Source of the DNA: Erythroxylum novogranatense
Taxonomy: Eukaryota; Streptophyta; Magnoliopsida; Malpighiales; Erythroxylaceae
Direction: 5' to 3'
Assembly (NCBI GenBank): GCA_029891385.1
Contig: CM057230.1
Location: forward strand, 55,097,414 to 55,161,413
DNA length: 64,000 nucleotides
The notes under the pieces were generated by a model. The model was not told where the DNA came from, searched no databases, and worked only from the letters and a program-made list of their open reading frames with translations. This document shows, piece after piece, positions 33,481 to 45,399 of this stretch (positions within the stretch are counted from its first letter, which is position 1; the number at the start of each line of letters is the position of its first letter). A program made the position numbers and the translations under genes.

Positions 33481-33830
33481 TTCTTACAAGGCAATGGAGA
33501 TGGATATACCCGTCAGTTTATCCACGGTTCTCAATCCTTGCTTAATGGCTAACCATAAAATCAAGGAAGCCTTAGGAAAATTGTTAGGAAACCACACTAG
33601 GCTCCACAAGAGATTTTCTAAGTAGGAGTCCTGAATAAGCTCAGGCATGATTTGTTAGAGAACTTATTGGAGTTATGAGCTCTCCATATAAGCTTATCTT
33701 CTACCTCCATATTGGGATTATAATTAGTTATATAGTATTTCTTAACCAAAGGGAATCCCCTAAATTTGTAATTCGAGGTGTCATTAATGATAACCAAACT
33801 AACTTTGGCATTCGTAAGAACTTGAAGTTT
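33481..33830 (-). mobile_element. LINE-b upstream segment
   Basis: Minus-strand readings in shifting frames resemble the stretch upstream of zf-RVT in plant LINEs: around 33520 a GLR...GISISI string in the place of the usual GL[RK]WRIGNG-type motif. It is collinear with LINE-b 31547-32600 in the same orientation. Highly degenerate. Confidence 0.45.
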
Positions 33831-33995
33831 TAATAGCCTGTTTGGTTCAAGAAATGGAATAGACAGATAATAAAATAGTTATTCTTAGGAATAGAAAAGA
33901 TGAAGAATAGGATAATAGAATAGTTATTCTTAGAAATAGACAGATAATAGAATAGTTATCCAATTTTAGAATGGCATGAAGGGGCTAAACCATTG
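33831..33995. repeat. Short repeat cluster, possible hAT-like MITE fragment
   Basis: Starts GCCTGTTTGGTTCAAGAAAT, a terminus style common to plant MITEs of the hAT group, followed by three diverged copies of AATAGAATAGTTATTCTTAG. No opposite terminus was found. Confidence 0.35.
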
Positions 33996-36900
33996 CAATT
34001 ACCATACCAGAACCAAGTTCTTTCATTATTCCTTATTATGCTTTTGATTTCTCGGGACATTTGACTTTTGAGTTTCAAATTTTAAATAAGAGTCTAGGAC
34101 AAATTTTGCTTGCATTTGTTGTACCTGAGGCCTTGGTTCTTTAATATTTAGGCATGCGTCCGTATTAACACATTGAATCTAAATTTATGAGGGCTTCACT
34201 CACATTCATGTCTATAGTGATCCTAATTTGGATAACTTTAGCATCTGGAAAAGAAAAACAATTTGTTTTACACTTTACACTTTGCACAAACTTAACAATC
34301 AAAAATAATAATTAAGAACATACAGTTGATTATTAATACACCTTTTTTAGCATTAAAAGATTTTTAAATAATCATAAATGAAGCATTAAAGCAACTTGGA
34401 TAAACGATGCACGGAAGAGTAGACATTCTTTATACTCAATTTGTTTCAGAAAGCTCTAAAATTCCTAGGAATTTGATAGTTTTGGCAATGGTCAGATGCA
34501 AGTTGTCGTGCTCAATTTATTTCAGAAAGCTCCAGAATTGTTAGGCATTCCATAGTCCATAGTTGTAGTTAAAAGTTGTAATTATAATTCATAATTTCTT
34601 AATTACACCATAATTTTAGAGTCTATAATGCTTAAAGCAGAACAACTTTGTGATAGACATAAGCTTAAGAATTTATCTTAATTTTGTCAGATATTAAAAT
34701 GTTATTATCCAATAAAAGTTATTATCTATTTTGAAAGTTGACTCATCCAAAATAATTATTTGTATATGAAAGGTAGATGAAAATGATAAGGAGTAAATAA
34801 AAGAAACATTTTTTGTATGGATATATTTTATACTACGAATTTTATTATATTATATAACAACAATACATCTCATAAAAGAATTTCATCATTCTATATAATA
34901 TTACTCCCAAAACTCTCAACTAAATCAGATTATATTGGATTAACAGTATTAATAAATAAATTTTAGTAGCTAATGTATTCTTTTCTATTTTAGGTGAAAA
35001 TAAAATTTTAAAAGTAATATTAATAACTCCGATAGTGTTAAGTTCGATTAATCTCAATTTCATCTTTTCTCTTATTTTGGGTCTAAACCGAGAGGCTAAT
35101 TGCTCTTTTAGTCGCAACTACAAAGTATGGAAAAATATTTTTAAGTTTTATTATCTTACAACAAGATTATAATAATTATAATTTTATATTAGCGAGATAA
35201 AATATTTTCTAATTAAAATGAGTCTCAAAATAAAAGGATAAAGTCAAAATTTGTGATTTTCATAAAATTATGAAAACAAGAAAAAGTGAAAATAGAAACT
35301 AATAACAAAATCTTTTAAACAAAAATAAAACCAAAAACAACTCCTTAAAGCCAAAGATGCACTACTAAAATGTAATAGCTTTTATATAACTATTTGAGTT
35401 GAAATATTTTCTTGTTGGTCTTTTGGAGGTTAAAAAGGCAACAAGATTTAGATTTTGTTTTAAATTTTGTTTCAAATTTAACAAAATTTGAAACATAATT
35501 AGTAACTAATCCTCTAACGACAATAAAAGAATAATTATAGTATTTGATCTTAAATTTTGCTGCTACAAGTTTATTATACTGACCAGCCGATGCAATACAA
35601 CTGATAATTATTGCCTCTGTTTTTGTAGCTTGGAATTTCAAAGGAAAAGACTATGGAACAGTTTGTATATTATTTTAAATTTTACCATACTACCCTCAAT
35701 TATGATAGGAGACTTCAACTGCATCTTAATAACTTAAGAATATAATAGTAATAAACCCAAGATAAATTCCTATATCTAAGACTTTAACAAATGCATCAAA
35801 CTCGTTGAATTAACGTATCTAAGATATATAGAGTCCTATTATAAATTCAATGGGATGAATTCTATGGAGATCAATATCATAAATAATAATATTTAAGTTA
35901 TAAAATCAATCCATCCTCAAAATGGAATACTAACGTAGAAAGATCATTTATCCATACTAAATAAAAATGTATTCCTAATTCAATAGAGAATTTCTTTTCA
36001 TTACCTTATTTTATTTATTATTTACACTTAGAGCAACAAGAAAGCATGTAGCAAGTTTTTTAGGAAAAACTTAGATATAGAGATGGTGAATAAATATTGG
36101 CTGAATTTGTTTCTAAATTGCCCAAATATGGTATATGCTTAATTAGAGTGGATTAGATTTTGGACTAATTTTTAAATTTAAAAATAATTGAGCTTTGGGT
36201 TAGTCTCAAGCAAGAGTGCCATGACCTGGCTCAACTTAAACTCAAACTTCTTTCTAACAAAAAATGGCATCATTGTATACTGATGAATAGCTCCCTCCCC
36301 ATTTAATCAACCACTCTTTCCATCCCTCATCTCTTCTTCCACAGCTAGTCGTAGTCGCCTTATGTCTTTCTCTTCTCTTGTATCTTTTTATTTCTTTTTC
36401 TTTATTGAGTTCATTTTGCTTTGGTTTTATTTATTTGATGTTATTTCTTGATCTTAAATTTAAATTTATGTTAACACTTTATTATTGGATGTTGATGCAT
36501 TAGGAAGGTCTTATTATTGGATGTTGTATACTTATTATTAAAAAAAAAAATTAAAGAACCCGTCAAGTGCTCTTCAAGAAAAACTTATCTCAGCTCTTAT
36601 TCCTAAGGTTCACAACCTTGTAAGGCACTTAGAGACTCATGCTAGGTATAATTTTAGGAAGCTTAGAAAGGGTTCTTCACTTTTCTTTTGGATGTAGGTG
36701 TTAAGTTATAAAGAAAGGTGATTATTTTGGTTTTACATTTTTGTGTTGGTAATCCGTACCATATTATATTCTTTGAATTATGTAAATAATAATATTTATT
36801 CTAATCGAATGGTTTTTTGGGTCGGGTTTTCGAGCATGAACCATGTTAATCAAGCTTTAAACTACATGAAGCTCAATTGAGCTTTGGTTGAGGTAAAATC

Positions 36901-37189
36901 TTTCGATCTTGATTGGACTTCATGTTAGGCAAAGTCTAAGTCTATCATATAATTTGAACATAGTTGGGCTTTAACATGAGCTTATTCCAAAAAAAAAATC
37001 TAGGTTAAGCTCAAGTTATAGGTAGTTTGGACTTAGCATGCCTATTCCCAACCTTATAAATAGTTGAGCTAACTTTAATAATTCTCTAAGTTTTGATCAT
37101 TCTTTAATTGAGGTATAAATATCAAAAACACTAACCATAAGAAACGTCCCCTTTAAATTTAAAAATTACTTACTTAAGGTTTTAAGATT
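33996..37189. other. Long AT-rich intergenic stretch
   Basis: No gene, RNA or intact element recognised on either strand. 36290-36420 is pyrimidine-rich and looks promoter/leader-like, but no credible coding sequence follows. Small reading frames here are chance products of AT-rich DNA. Confidence 0.5.
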
Positions 37190-38754
37190 TGAGAAAGTAG
37201 TGATTAGAGGCATTAACTTTAGAGTTGAGGGCTATAAAACATACAAATGCATTCAAAAGCTAAATACGATAAAGGGTGAACTTAAAGTTCTTTACAGCAG
37301 CATATATAACAACACAGCTAATCAAGAGGGAAGTTCTAGCCAATTGTAATTCAATGGCAACTAAAGTTAAATACAAAAAGTAAAAGCCTTAAGTTAAAAA
37401 AAAACTTTGTCAAGCTATACACATATGTTAGAGGCTCAAAAGTCACAATTCTCTAATAAGGAAAAATTCTGGGAACTAAGAGGGATAAAAATATAAAATT
37501 CTTCTATAACTCCCTCATAATTAGAAGAAATATGAACACAATCGAGCCCTTACAAATACTAAATGGAACACAACCATAAACCTCCATGAAATTAAAGACC
37601 TTTTTTGTGGCTTCTTTAAGGAAACTATAAACACTACTATCCTATTAATTTCTCTATGCATGACGTCAATCATTTATTCCTTATCCCTATATCAGAGAAG
37701 CAAGTTGTCCAACTAACTAGGCTAATCAAAACCTTAAAGATTAAAAAAATCTCTCTTCGATGCAGGCTCTAATAAATCACTTGATGAATTTGATGCTAAT
37801 TTTTATTAAAAGACTTAGAAACAAACATGTAATATGATTACTAGTGCAATCATGGAGTTCTTTAAAAGTGGGATTGTGTTAAAGAAGATGAAAAAAACTA
37901 TATTTACGTTATTCCCAAAACTCCAATCTCTCTATCCTAATTGACTTTGGGTCCAAACATGTAATAAGATTACTAGTCCAATCATGGAGTTCTTTGAAAA
38001 TAAAGGAGTTGAAAAACCTATATTTACTTAATTCTCAAAACTTTAAACCCTCTAAACTAGTTGACTTCAGATCCATTTCGTGCTAAACTCTTATATACAA
38101 GGTAATATGCAAGATCCTTGCCTTAAGGTTACACAAAATCCTAAAGGAGCTCATCAACATCAATTAAAGAACTTATATCAAAGGGATTCTTAAAATTTTA
38201 CAACGTTAGAAAGGAGATCAATAATTGTGCCTTGAAAGTAGACTTCCACAAAACTTTTGACACAATCAGTTAGGAGTTCATTCTTGATATATTAGCAGTT
38301 TAGGGATTTCAACCTAGTTTAAAAAATGGATCAAGCAATGTCTCAACATCTTCATGTACCATAATCATTAGCGAGGAACCCACCATTATGTTTAAGAAAA
38401 GGATTTAAAGACATCAAGGAAAAAGACTCCTTATGCCTATATATCTTCATGTTGTACATTAAGGTCTTAACCAAGTTAATATCTATTAATATTCAAAGGA
38501 GTGACAATTTTAAATATCATTACAAATGTGACAAGATGAAGCTTTTTGCTCTATCTTTGATAAATGATTTATTGCCCCTTAGTAGCTCCAAATTGGAATG
38601 TATTAAAATCTTGGCTAATTTATTAAATATCTTCAAAGGTTTCTTTGGTTTGACAGTAAGCAAGTGTGACTTTTAGCTATCAACAGAACTTTACAAATAG
38701 CAAATGAAATATCCTAGCTTTTGGATTTCAAGTAAGAACACCGACCTACCTCCC
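37190..38754 (+). mobile_element. LINE-a, linker and reverse transcriptase part (5' of copia insertion)
   Basis: Plus-strand fragments read an endonuclease-RT linker (KLNTIKGELKVLYSSIYNN near 37270), then RT pieces; 38449-38676 is open and reads MLYIKVLTKLISINIQ..., KFKYHYKCDK-like text and ILANLLNIFKGFFGLTVSKC, the palm/thumb region of plant L1-type RTs. The catalytic FADD box is degraded to LINDLL. A tandem duplication of about 130 bp is present at 37820-38060 (ATGGAGTTCTTT appears twice). The LINE runs to the CTCCC target site at 38750-38754 and resumes at 43414. Confidence 0.75.
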
Positions 38755-39930
38755 TGATGGAAACATCAGTATTCACAGCGGAAGCCACCTAAGATCAGAA
38801 ATATAAATATAGGCAAACTAATCACATGAATCGAAACAAGACTAACCTGTTTAAGCATAGAAGCGCTCACTGGTCTTCTTTCCGCAAATCTTTTTATCAC
38901 CTGCAGCTTTCTGCCGTATAACCTTAATTGTTTTTGTAATCATTATTTCTGGGTGGACAGAAAGAACATATTATGTGTTTTTCTAAAGAGTTTCTGCTTT
39001 CCTTGTTTTATCGAAAACCCTCTCCTTTCTGCATAAGAAGCAACATATAAGATTACATGGTTTATCTCTCATGCGGTTTATAATTTAAATTAACAAATTT
39101 TTTTATTTAATTTAAAATATTAATAAATAAAATTTTTAATTAAAATAATCTGTTGCTTATTTAAATTACAAATAACACTCATGCGGTCCAAATTATTAAG
39201 GCGTAACAAGGACCGCAGGAAAAATCAATAAAATAAAATTATAATAGGAATCTATACAAGATCAAGAAATTCTTATTATAATTAATCATAAATTATTCCA
39301 CTAAAATTTATGATTGAACTCCTTATTAATTTTAACTTTCCACAATATAATAAATTATGTTCCCCATGTTAAGATTACAAATGCTTGTAAAATAAATTAA
39401 ATTACTGACAATGTATTTAAATAACAATTTTAATCTTTAAGATTGTCACTCAACTTATTTCAAGTGTCGATTAAAATCCACGTGCAGTGGTTTAACAATG
39501 AAACCTTATAAACTTACTTAAAGTGCATCATCATTCTTTATACCGAGACATGGATTCCATCATTAATTAATATTTCACAAATATAAATTGCTTTTGCCCA
39601 ATTCATCAAGTATTATTGTCCGATAATTGAAACTCACTCTTTAATGAATTAAAGCACAAGGCAATGTATATTTGAAATCAAGATTAAGAACATAAATCTT
39701 ATTTCTATTGTCCTCAAGAATATGTTTTAATAGTTAGTATAAAACAAATATTCTCAACTTGGTCCATTAGATACATACAAAATGTAATAACACAATTATT
39801 ATTATATATATGCTGAAAATTTATTCATATTATGTAAATCTCCAATTGAATACAGTTAAATAATTATTCAAAGAAAAACATCTAAAGACTATACTATTAC
39901 ATTTGCATGATTAATAGTATATATCTATCA
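38755..39930 (-). repeat. Copia 3' LTR, 1176 bp
   Basis: Plus-strand TGATGGAAAC at 38755 to ATATCTATCA at 39930. About 920 bp of it align with 41347-42320 and its last 120 bp with 43291-43413. Flanked on the left by CTCCC. Confidence 0.88.
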
Positions 39931-39945
39931 ATTTCTCATTTAGAC

Positions 39946-40638
39946 TCATAACCGTGCATCTATTATTTTAACTCTCATTCCTTCCACGTGACTATCAAAA
40001 GTCTTTGCTGATAAGCTCTTTGTAAAAGGATCAGTCGGGTTGTTTTCTGATGCAATCTTCATCACTACCACATCATCCCTTTGAACTATGTCTCGTATCA
40101 GGTGATACTTTCGCTCAATTTGTTTTTCCCTTTTACGACTTCGTGGCTCCTTCGAGTTTGCAACCTCCCCACTATTGCCACAATAAAGTGTAATAGGTGA
40201 TTGCACTATTGGAACCACACCCAGATCCATTAGGAAGTTCCTAAGCCATACTGCTCCCTTGGCTACCTCAAAGGCCGCCACATATTCAGCTTCCATAGTG
40301 GAGTCTGCAATACAAGTTTACTTAATACTCCTCCAACTTATGGCTCCATCTCCCAGAACAAAAACATTTCCTGAGGTAGATTTCCGAGAGTCCTTATCAG
40401 ACTGAAAGTCTGAATCTGTATAACCTATGGGTACAAGTTCTTTTAATTGGTAAACCAACATATAATCTCTAGTTCTTTTTAAATACTTGATTATGTATTT
40501 GATTGCAGTCCAATGTTCTCGCCCATGGTTAGATTGAAATATGCTAACCATTCTAACAACAAAACAGATATCAGGTCTAGTCCACAATATTATATACATG
40601 AGGCTTCCTACTGTAGAAGCATAAGGAACTACCTTCAT
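39946..40638 (-). pseudogene. Copia RNase H and RT 3' part
   Basis: Two open segments. 40318-40638 reads YASTVGSLMYIILWTRPDIC and TAIKYIIKYLKRTRDYMLVY and YTDSDFQSDKDSRKSTSG, the RT-RNase H junction typical of copia elements. 39946-40296 reads MEAEYVAAFEVAKGAVWLRN, TLYCGNSGEVANSKEP (canonical DN, here GN at the catalytic Asp), KYHLIRDIV and NPTDPFTKSL, the RNase H C-terminus. A stop near 40300-40317 separates them. Confidence 0.88.
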
Positions 40639-40643
40639 GCTTT

Positions 40644-41310
40644 CTATCTTTTCAGATGTCTTAGGACATTGATCCTTAGATAGAGTGATTCCATGTCTAA
40701 AAAGAAGAAAACCCTTATTGGAATCCTGTATTTTGAACGAGCAAGAATAGTATCAACATAAAGTGCATATGACAAGCCAATCATTCTTTTCTTGCGATCT
40801 TGCATAAACTTGATCCCAAGAATATGAGCAGCTTCTTCCAAGTCCTTCATATCAAACCACTCAGGCAGCCAATCTTTGACAGAAGTCAACATACCCAAAC
40901 AATTTCCTATAAGTAGAATATCTTCCATATATAATACCAGAAACACTACCTTCTTATCATTCCACTTCTTATACACACAAGACTCATCATGACACTGATC
41001 AAAACCAAAAGTTTTGGTCGACTGGTCAAAACAAGTATTGCAAGACCTAGATGCCTGTTTAAGTCCATAAATGGACCTATTCAATTTGCATAGCAAATGT
41101 TATTGGCCATTAGCAATGAAAACCTCTGGTTGCTTCATATAGATGTATTCATCAAGACTTCTATTTAGGAAAGCTGTCTTGACATCCATTTGAATAGAAG
41201 CAATCTAATAGACTTCAGCATGGCTACCGGCAAAAAAATTTCCTCATAATCGATCCCTTCTTTCCCTTTTCGCAACAAGCCTCGCCTTATAAGTTTGTCT
41301 GTTTTCCAAT
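40644..41310 (-). pseudogene. Copia reverse transcriptase, N-terminal part lost
   Basis: 40644-41096 is open and reads LCKLNRSIYGLKQASRSCN, VVFLVLYMEDILLIGN (catalytic box with Glu replacing the first Asp), LPEWFDMKDLEEAAHILGIK. Upstream, to about 41310 in broken frames, come IDYEEIF and LLSIQMDVKTAFLN. RT start, integrase, protease and gag are absent. The altered catalytic box and the deletion make it inactive. Confidence 0.85.
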
Positions 41311-41346
41311 AATACTCTCATCGATAGGAAGAAAAGCTTATATCTA

Positions 41347-42320
41347 TCGAAAATCCTCTCCTTTCTACATAAGAAGTAACTGATAAGATTACACAGTTTA
41401 TCACTCATATGGTTTGTAATTCAAATCAAGAAATTTTTCTATTTAATTTAAAATATTAATAAATAAAATTTTTAATTAAAATAATCTATTGCTTATTTAA
41501 ATTACAAATAACACTCCTGCGGTCCAAACTATTAAGGCATGACAGGGGCTGTAGGAAAAAATTAATAAGACTAAAATTATAATAAGATCCTATACATGAC
41601 CAGTATATTCTTATTATAATTAATCATAAATTATTGCACTAAAAATTTATGATTGAACATCTTAATAATTTTAACTTTCCACAATATAATAAATTATTTT
41701 CCCATGTTAAGATTACAGATGCTTGTCAAATAAAATAAATTACTGACAATTTATTTCAATAACAATTTTAATCTTTAAGATTATCGCTCAACTTATTTCA
41801 TGTGTCGGATTAAAAATCCACCTGCAGGGTTTACACAATGAAATCTTATAAGCTTACTTAAAGTGCATCATCATTCTTTATACCGAAACATGGATTCTAT
41901 CATTAATTAATATTTTACAAAAACAAATTGTCTTTGCCCAATTCACCGAGCATTATTGTCCCGATAATTGAAACTCATTCTATAATGAATTAAAGCACAA
42001 GGTAATGTTCTATAATGAATTAAAGCACAAGGCAATGTATATTAGCTCATATTAACTAAATCAAGATTAAGAACATAAATCTTATTTCTAATGTCCTCAA
42101 GAATATGTTTTAATAGTCAGTATAAAACAACCATTCTCAACTTGGTCCAGTTAGATACATACAAAATGTATTAACACAATTATTATTAAATATATGCTGA
42201 AAATTTATTCATATTATGGAAATCCCCCAATTGAATACAATTAAATAATTATTCAAAGAAAAACATCAAAAGATTATACAATTACATTTGCATGGTTTGG
42301 TTAATAGTATATATCTATCA
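41347..42320 (-). repeat. Copia LTR fragment (5' LTR lacking its end)
   Basis: Aligns with 39008-39930 (AAATCCTCTCCTTTCTACAT at the low edge; ATATCTATCA at 42320). The last roughly 250 bp of the LTR in element orientation are missing, joined directly to mid-RT sequence. A 34-bp tandem duplication (TTCTATAATGAATTAAAGCA...) lies at 41975-42040. CTCCC does not follow it; duplicated LINE sequence does. Confidence 0.85.
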
Positions 42321-43290
42321 CTTCAGCGCTTGAAACACATCATAGCTTTGAGGGACCAAATTCAAGATAGCATTAAGACTAGTGTCAAGAATGGCAAAGA
42401 AATCAAGTTTTGGTTTGATAATTAGCATTACTGTAGATCCCTTCACAAGTTACTAGAATACAGACAATTAGGTTAATAATTCCATGAAATGCAGAAGTTG
42501 AAATAATCATAAATGAGAATAATTGGTATTGGTGTAACCATCCCTACAAAGGCTTCTCCTTAATCACGAACAACATGCCTAGCCAAAATCCAAACCATTA
42601 TAAAAAGGATCTAATATTCTAAACTAAACATAGCTTAAGGAAGTTCACCAACAATTCAAGGAAAGATATCTTCAGATACAAAAATGATCATGTTTTATAG
42701 TATAAAATAGGTGTCTAAAACCCCATTTATTCTATGCTTAGTAGACAAAAAAAGCTCTGGACCAAAGACATGATTTACGACAATGCTTCCACTTATTCCA
42801 CATGCATACTTTGCAATAACAAAAAGAAAGCACTTGACCATCCTTATTTCAACAGTGAATACACTTACATCCAATGGAAACTAATTCTTGCAATGTGTAA
42901 CTTGATCCACAATATATGCAATTGGATTAATATAGTTATTTGGGCAAGCAAAACTAGGTATCAAGAAAACTGGTTAGCATGCCTTTGGAATGGCATCTAG
43001 CATCTAGTTTTCTAGTGTATGTAGTACAAAGAGAACTAAATCACAGGCTGCACAAAGATTTAAATAAACAGAATCTGCTCCAAAAATCATAGCAAAACTA
43101 AAGGCACGGAAGAGCAAGATTTCAACTGACTATAACCTTACTACTTAAACTCTACTACCAATCATCCAGAGGACTCTGAGCTTCGAGTTCTAGATCGTTT
43201 GCCTTTGTCAATAACAATGTTTATCGTTGTTAAGATTTAATTGCAAGCCTTGTTGTTAGGCCTCCTGCATGATCTCTTTTTTTATTAACT
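42321..43290 (+). repeat. Duplicated LINE-a 3' segment (copy A) inside the copia element
   Basis: From GAAACACATCATAGCTTTGA at about 42337, this matches 43888-45010 (copy A') at high identity, minus a 170-bp stretch present only in A' (about 44620-44790). The open frame 42734-43000 reads LWTKDMIYDNASTYSTCILC and ALDHPYFN, a zf-RVT domain. It ends inside TTAACTATA, where it joins the copia LTR tip. Confidence 0.85.
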
Positions 43291-43413
43291 ATATGCTGAA
43301 AATGTATTCATATTATGCAAATCTCCAATTGAATACAATTAAATAATTAGTCAAAGAAAAATATCAAAAGACTATACTATTACATTTGCATGGTTAATAG
43401 TATATATCTATCA
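43291..43413 (-). repeat. Copia LTR tip adjoining the right TSD
   Basis: About 120 bp identical in kind to 39811-39930 (ATATGCTGAAAA... to ATCTATCA). It is the true outer end of the element because CTCCC follows at 43414. Confidence 0.88.
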
Positions 43414-45020
43414 CTCCCCACCCCCCACCTCTCGATCAAGTACCTAGGCTTCCTCATTAAAACTAAAAGACTTTCATTTTTGGATTGCTTGGCAAAGTTC
43501 ACAAAAGGTTAAGTGTTTGGAATAATCAATTCTTGACATGCGTGAGTATATTACAACTCATCACTTTAATAATCAAAAGCTTAAATTTTTTTGGGCATCA
43601 CATTTACATCTACCTCTTTTAACTCATATAAACTCGGAGAAAACCAAAAAATAATTTTGATGGACGAAATATGAAAGCAAGTTTACTTGAGCAAAAATTA
43701 AATGGATAGATCTTTGTAATCCTAAGTGAAATGGGGTCTATGGATCATTTTGATAAAAGCCACTAATAAAAAATTATAAAAGCTTCTTATTGACAAAGAG
43801 TCTTTGGGGGTCATACGAATATATAGTCACTTTCAAAAGGAAAAACATATAAAATGTTAAAATCAAAGTGAATTCTTAATGGAACCTGAAACACATCATA
43901 GCTTTGAGGGACCAAATTCAAGATAGTGTTAAGACTAGTGTCAAGAATGGCAAAGAAATCAAATTTTGGTTTGATAATTAGCATGACTGTAGATCCCTTC
44001 ACAAGTTACTAGAATACAGACAATTAGGTTAATAATTCCATGAAATGCAAAAGTTGAAATAATCATAAATGAGAATAGTTGGTATTGGTGTAGCCATCCC
44101 TACAAAGGCTTCTCCTTAATCACGAACAACATGCCCATCCAAAATCCAAACCACTGTAAAAAGGATCTAATAGTCTACACTAAACATAGCTTAAGGAAGT
44201 TCACCAATAATTCAGGGAGAGATATCTTCAGATACAAAAATGAACATGCTCTATAATATAAAATAGGTATCTAAAACCTCATTTATTCTATGTCTAGCAG
44301 TCAAAAAAAGCTCTAGACCAAAGACATGATTTACAACAATACTTCCACTTATTCCACACGTGTACTTTGCAATAAGAAAAAGAAAACACTTGACCATCCC
44401 TATTTCAACAGTGAATACACTTATATCCAATAGAAACTAATTCTTGCAATGTGTAACTTGATCCACAATATATGCAATTAGATTAATATAGTTATTTGGG
44501 CAAGCAAAACCATATATCAAGAAAATTGGTCAATATTCCTTTGGACTGGTTATTTGGACTAGCATCTAGCATCTAGTTTTCTAATGTATGTGATATAAAG
44601 AGAACTAAATCACAGGCCGCACAAATAGGAGTTTAACCACAAAACAATCAATTGGGCATGGGAACACTTATTGGCAAACGGTCTCTTACAATATGAGCCC
44701 CAACAACTAAAGCATCAATGAGAATTAAGCATTCAGACAGAGAAAGTGCAACCCAGCAAAGAAAGCAAAAGATTTAAAATTTACTTAAGAAACAGAATCT
44801 ACTCCAAAAGTCATAACAAAACTAAAGGCAGGGAAGAGCAAGATTTCAGCTTACTACAACCTTATTGCTTAAACTCTACTACCAATCATCCAGAGGACTC
44901 TGAGCTTCAAGTTCCAGATCGTTTGCCTTTGTCAATAACAATGTTTATCGCTGTTAAGATTTAATTGCAAGCCTTGCTGTTAGGCCTCCTGCATGATCTC
45001 TTTTTTTTTTATTAACTATA
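43414..45020 (+). mobile_element. LINE-a, 3' part (right of copia insertion)
   Basis: Continues the LINE from 38754: 43414-43885 reads, in shifting frames, the post-RT region (KVHKRLSVWNNQFL, LSEMGSMDHF), and 43886-45020 the zf-RVT region and 3' end. The order RT (to 38754), then this region, is collinear with plant L1-type LINEs once the copia is removed. A T-rich run at about 45000-45010 is near the 3' end. Confidence 0.75.
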
Positions 45021-45399
45021 ATAATGTAATCTCTTGTCTAGCCATCAATTCAATTTTAACTTTAGAGAAAAAGAGATGCATATATTATATTTGTGAATCC
45101 ATAAAAAAAAGGGCGTTGTCCTGGAGTGTGCATAAGTTGGGATGATGACAAAGTAGAAATGGGCGAATACTAGACTGTAAAATTCAACATTTAACTATTG
45201 AGTTATAATAACCAAGTCCATAAAAATACAAAATTTGTCCAAGGGCAGCCCCAAATTTACAACTTGAAGGCTCTTATTTGCCTCCAACTCTTCCTACAAA
45301 CTCAACGATCAAATCCATTTTTATCTTCCGCAAGGGGGCACCCTGAGGGGAAAAATAGAATGGAAGTGGCAATTAAGAAAATTTGTTAATCTATGGGAT

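Larger units (their letters stand above)
38755..43413 (-). mobile_element. Rearranged Ty1/copia element with TSD CTCCC, inserted in LINE-a
   Basis: Outer edges are TGATGG at 38755 and ATCTATCA at 43413, flanked by perfect CTCCC repeats (38750-38754, 43414-43418). From left: complete 3' LTR 38755-39930; pol remnant 39931-about 41340 (RNase H and RT only); LTR fragment about 41347-42320; a duplicated LINE-a 3' segment 42321-about 43290; and the first 120 bp of an LTR, about 43291-43413. So part of the host LINE has been copied into the element. Gag, integrase, PBS and the end of the 5' LTR are deleted. Confidence 0.85.
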
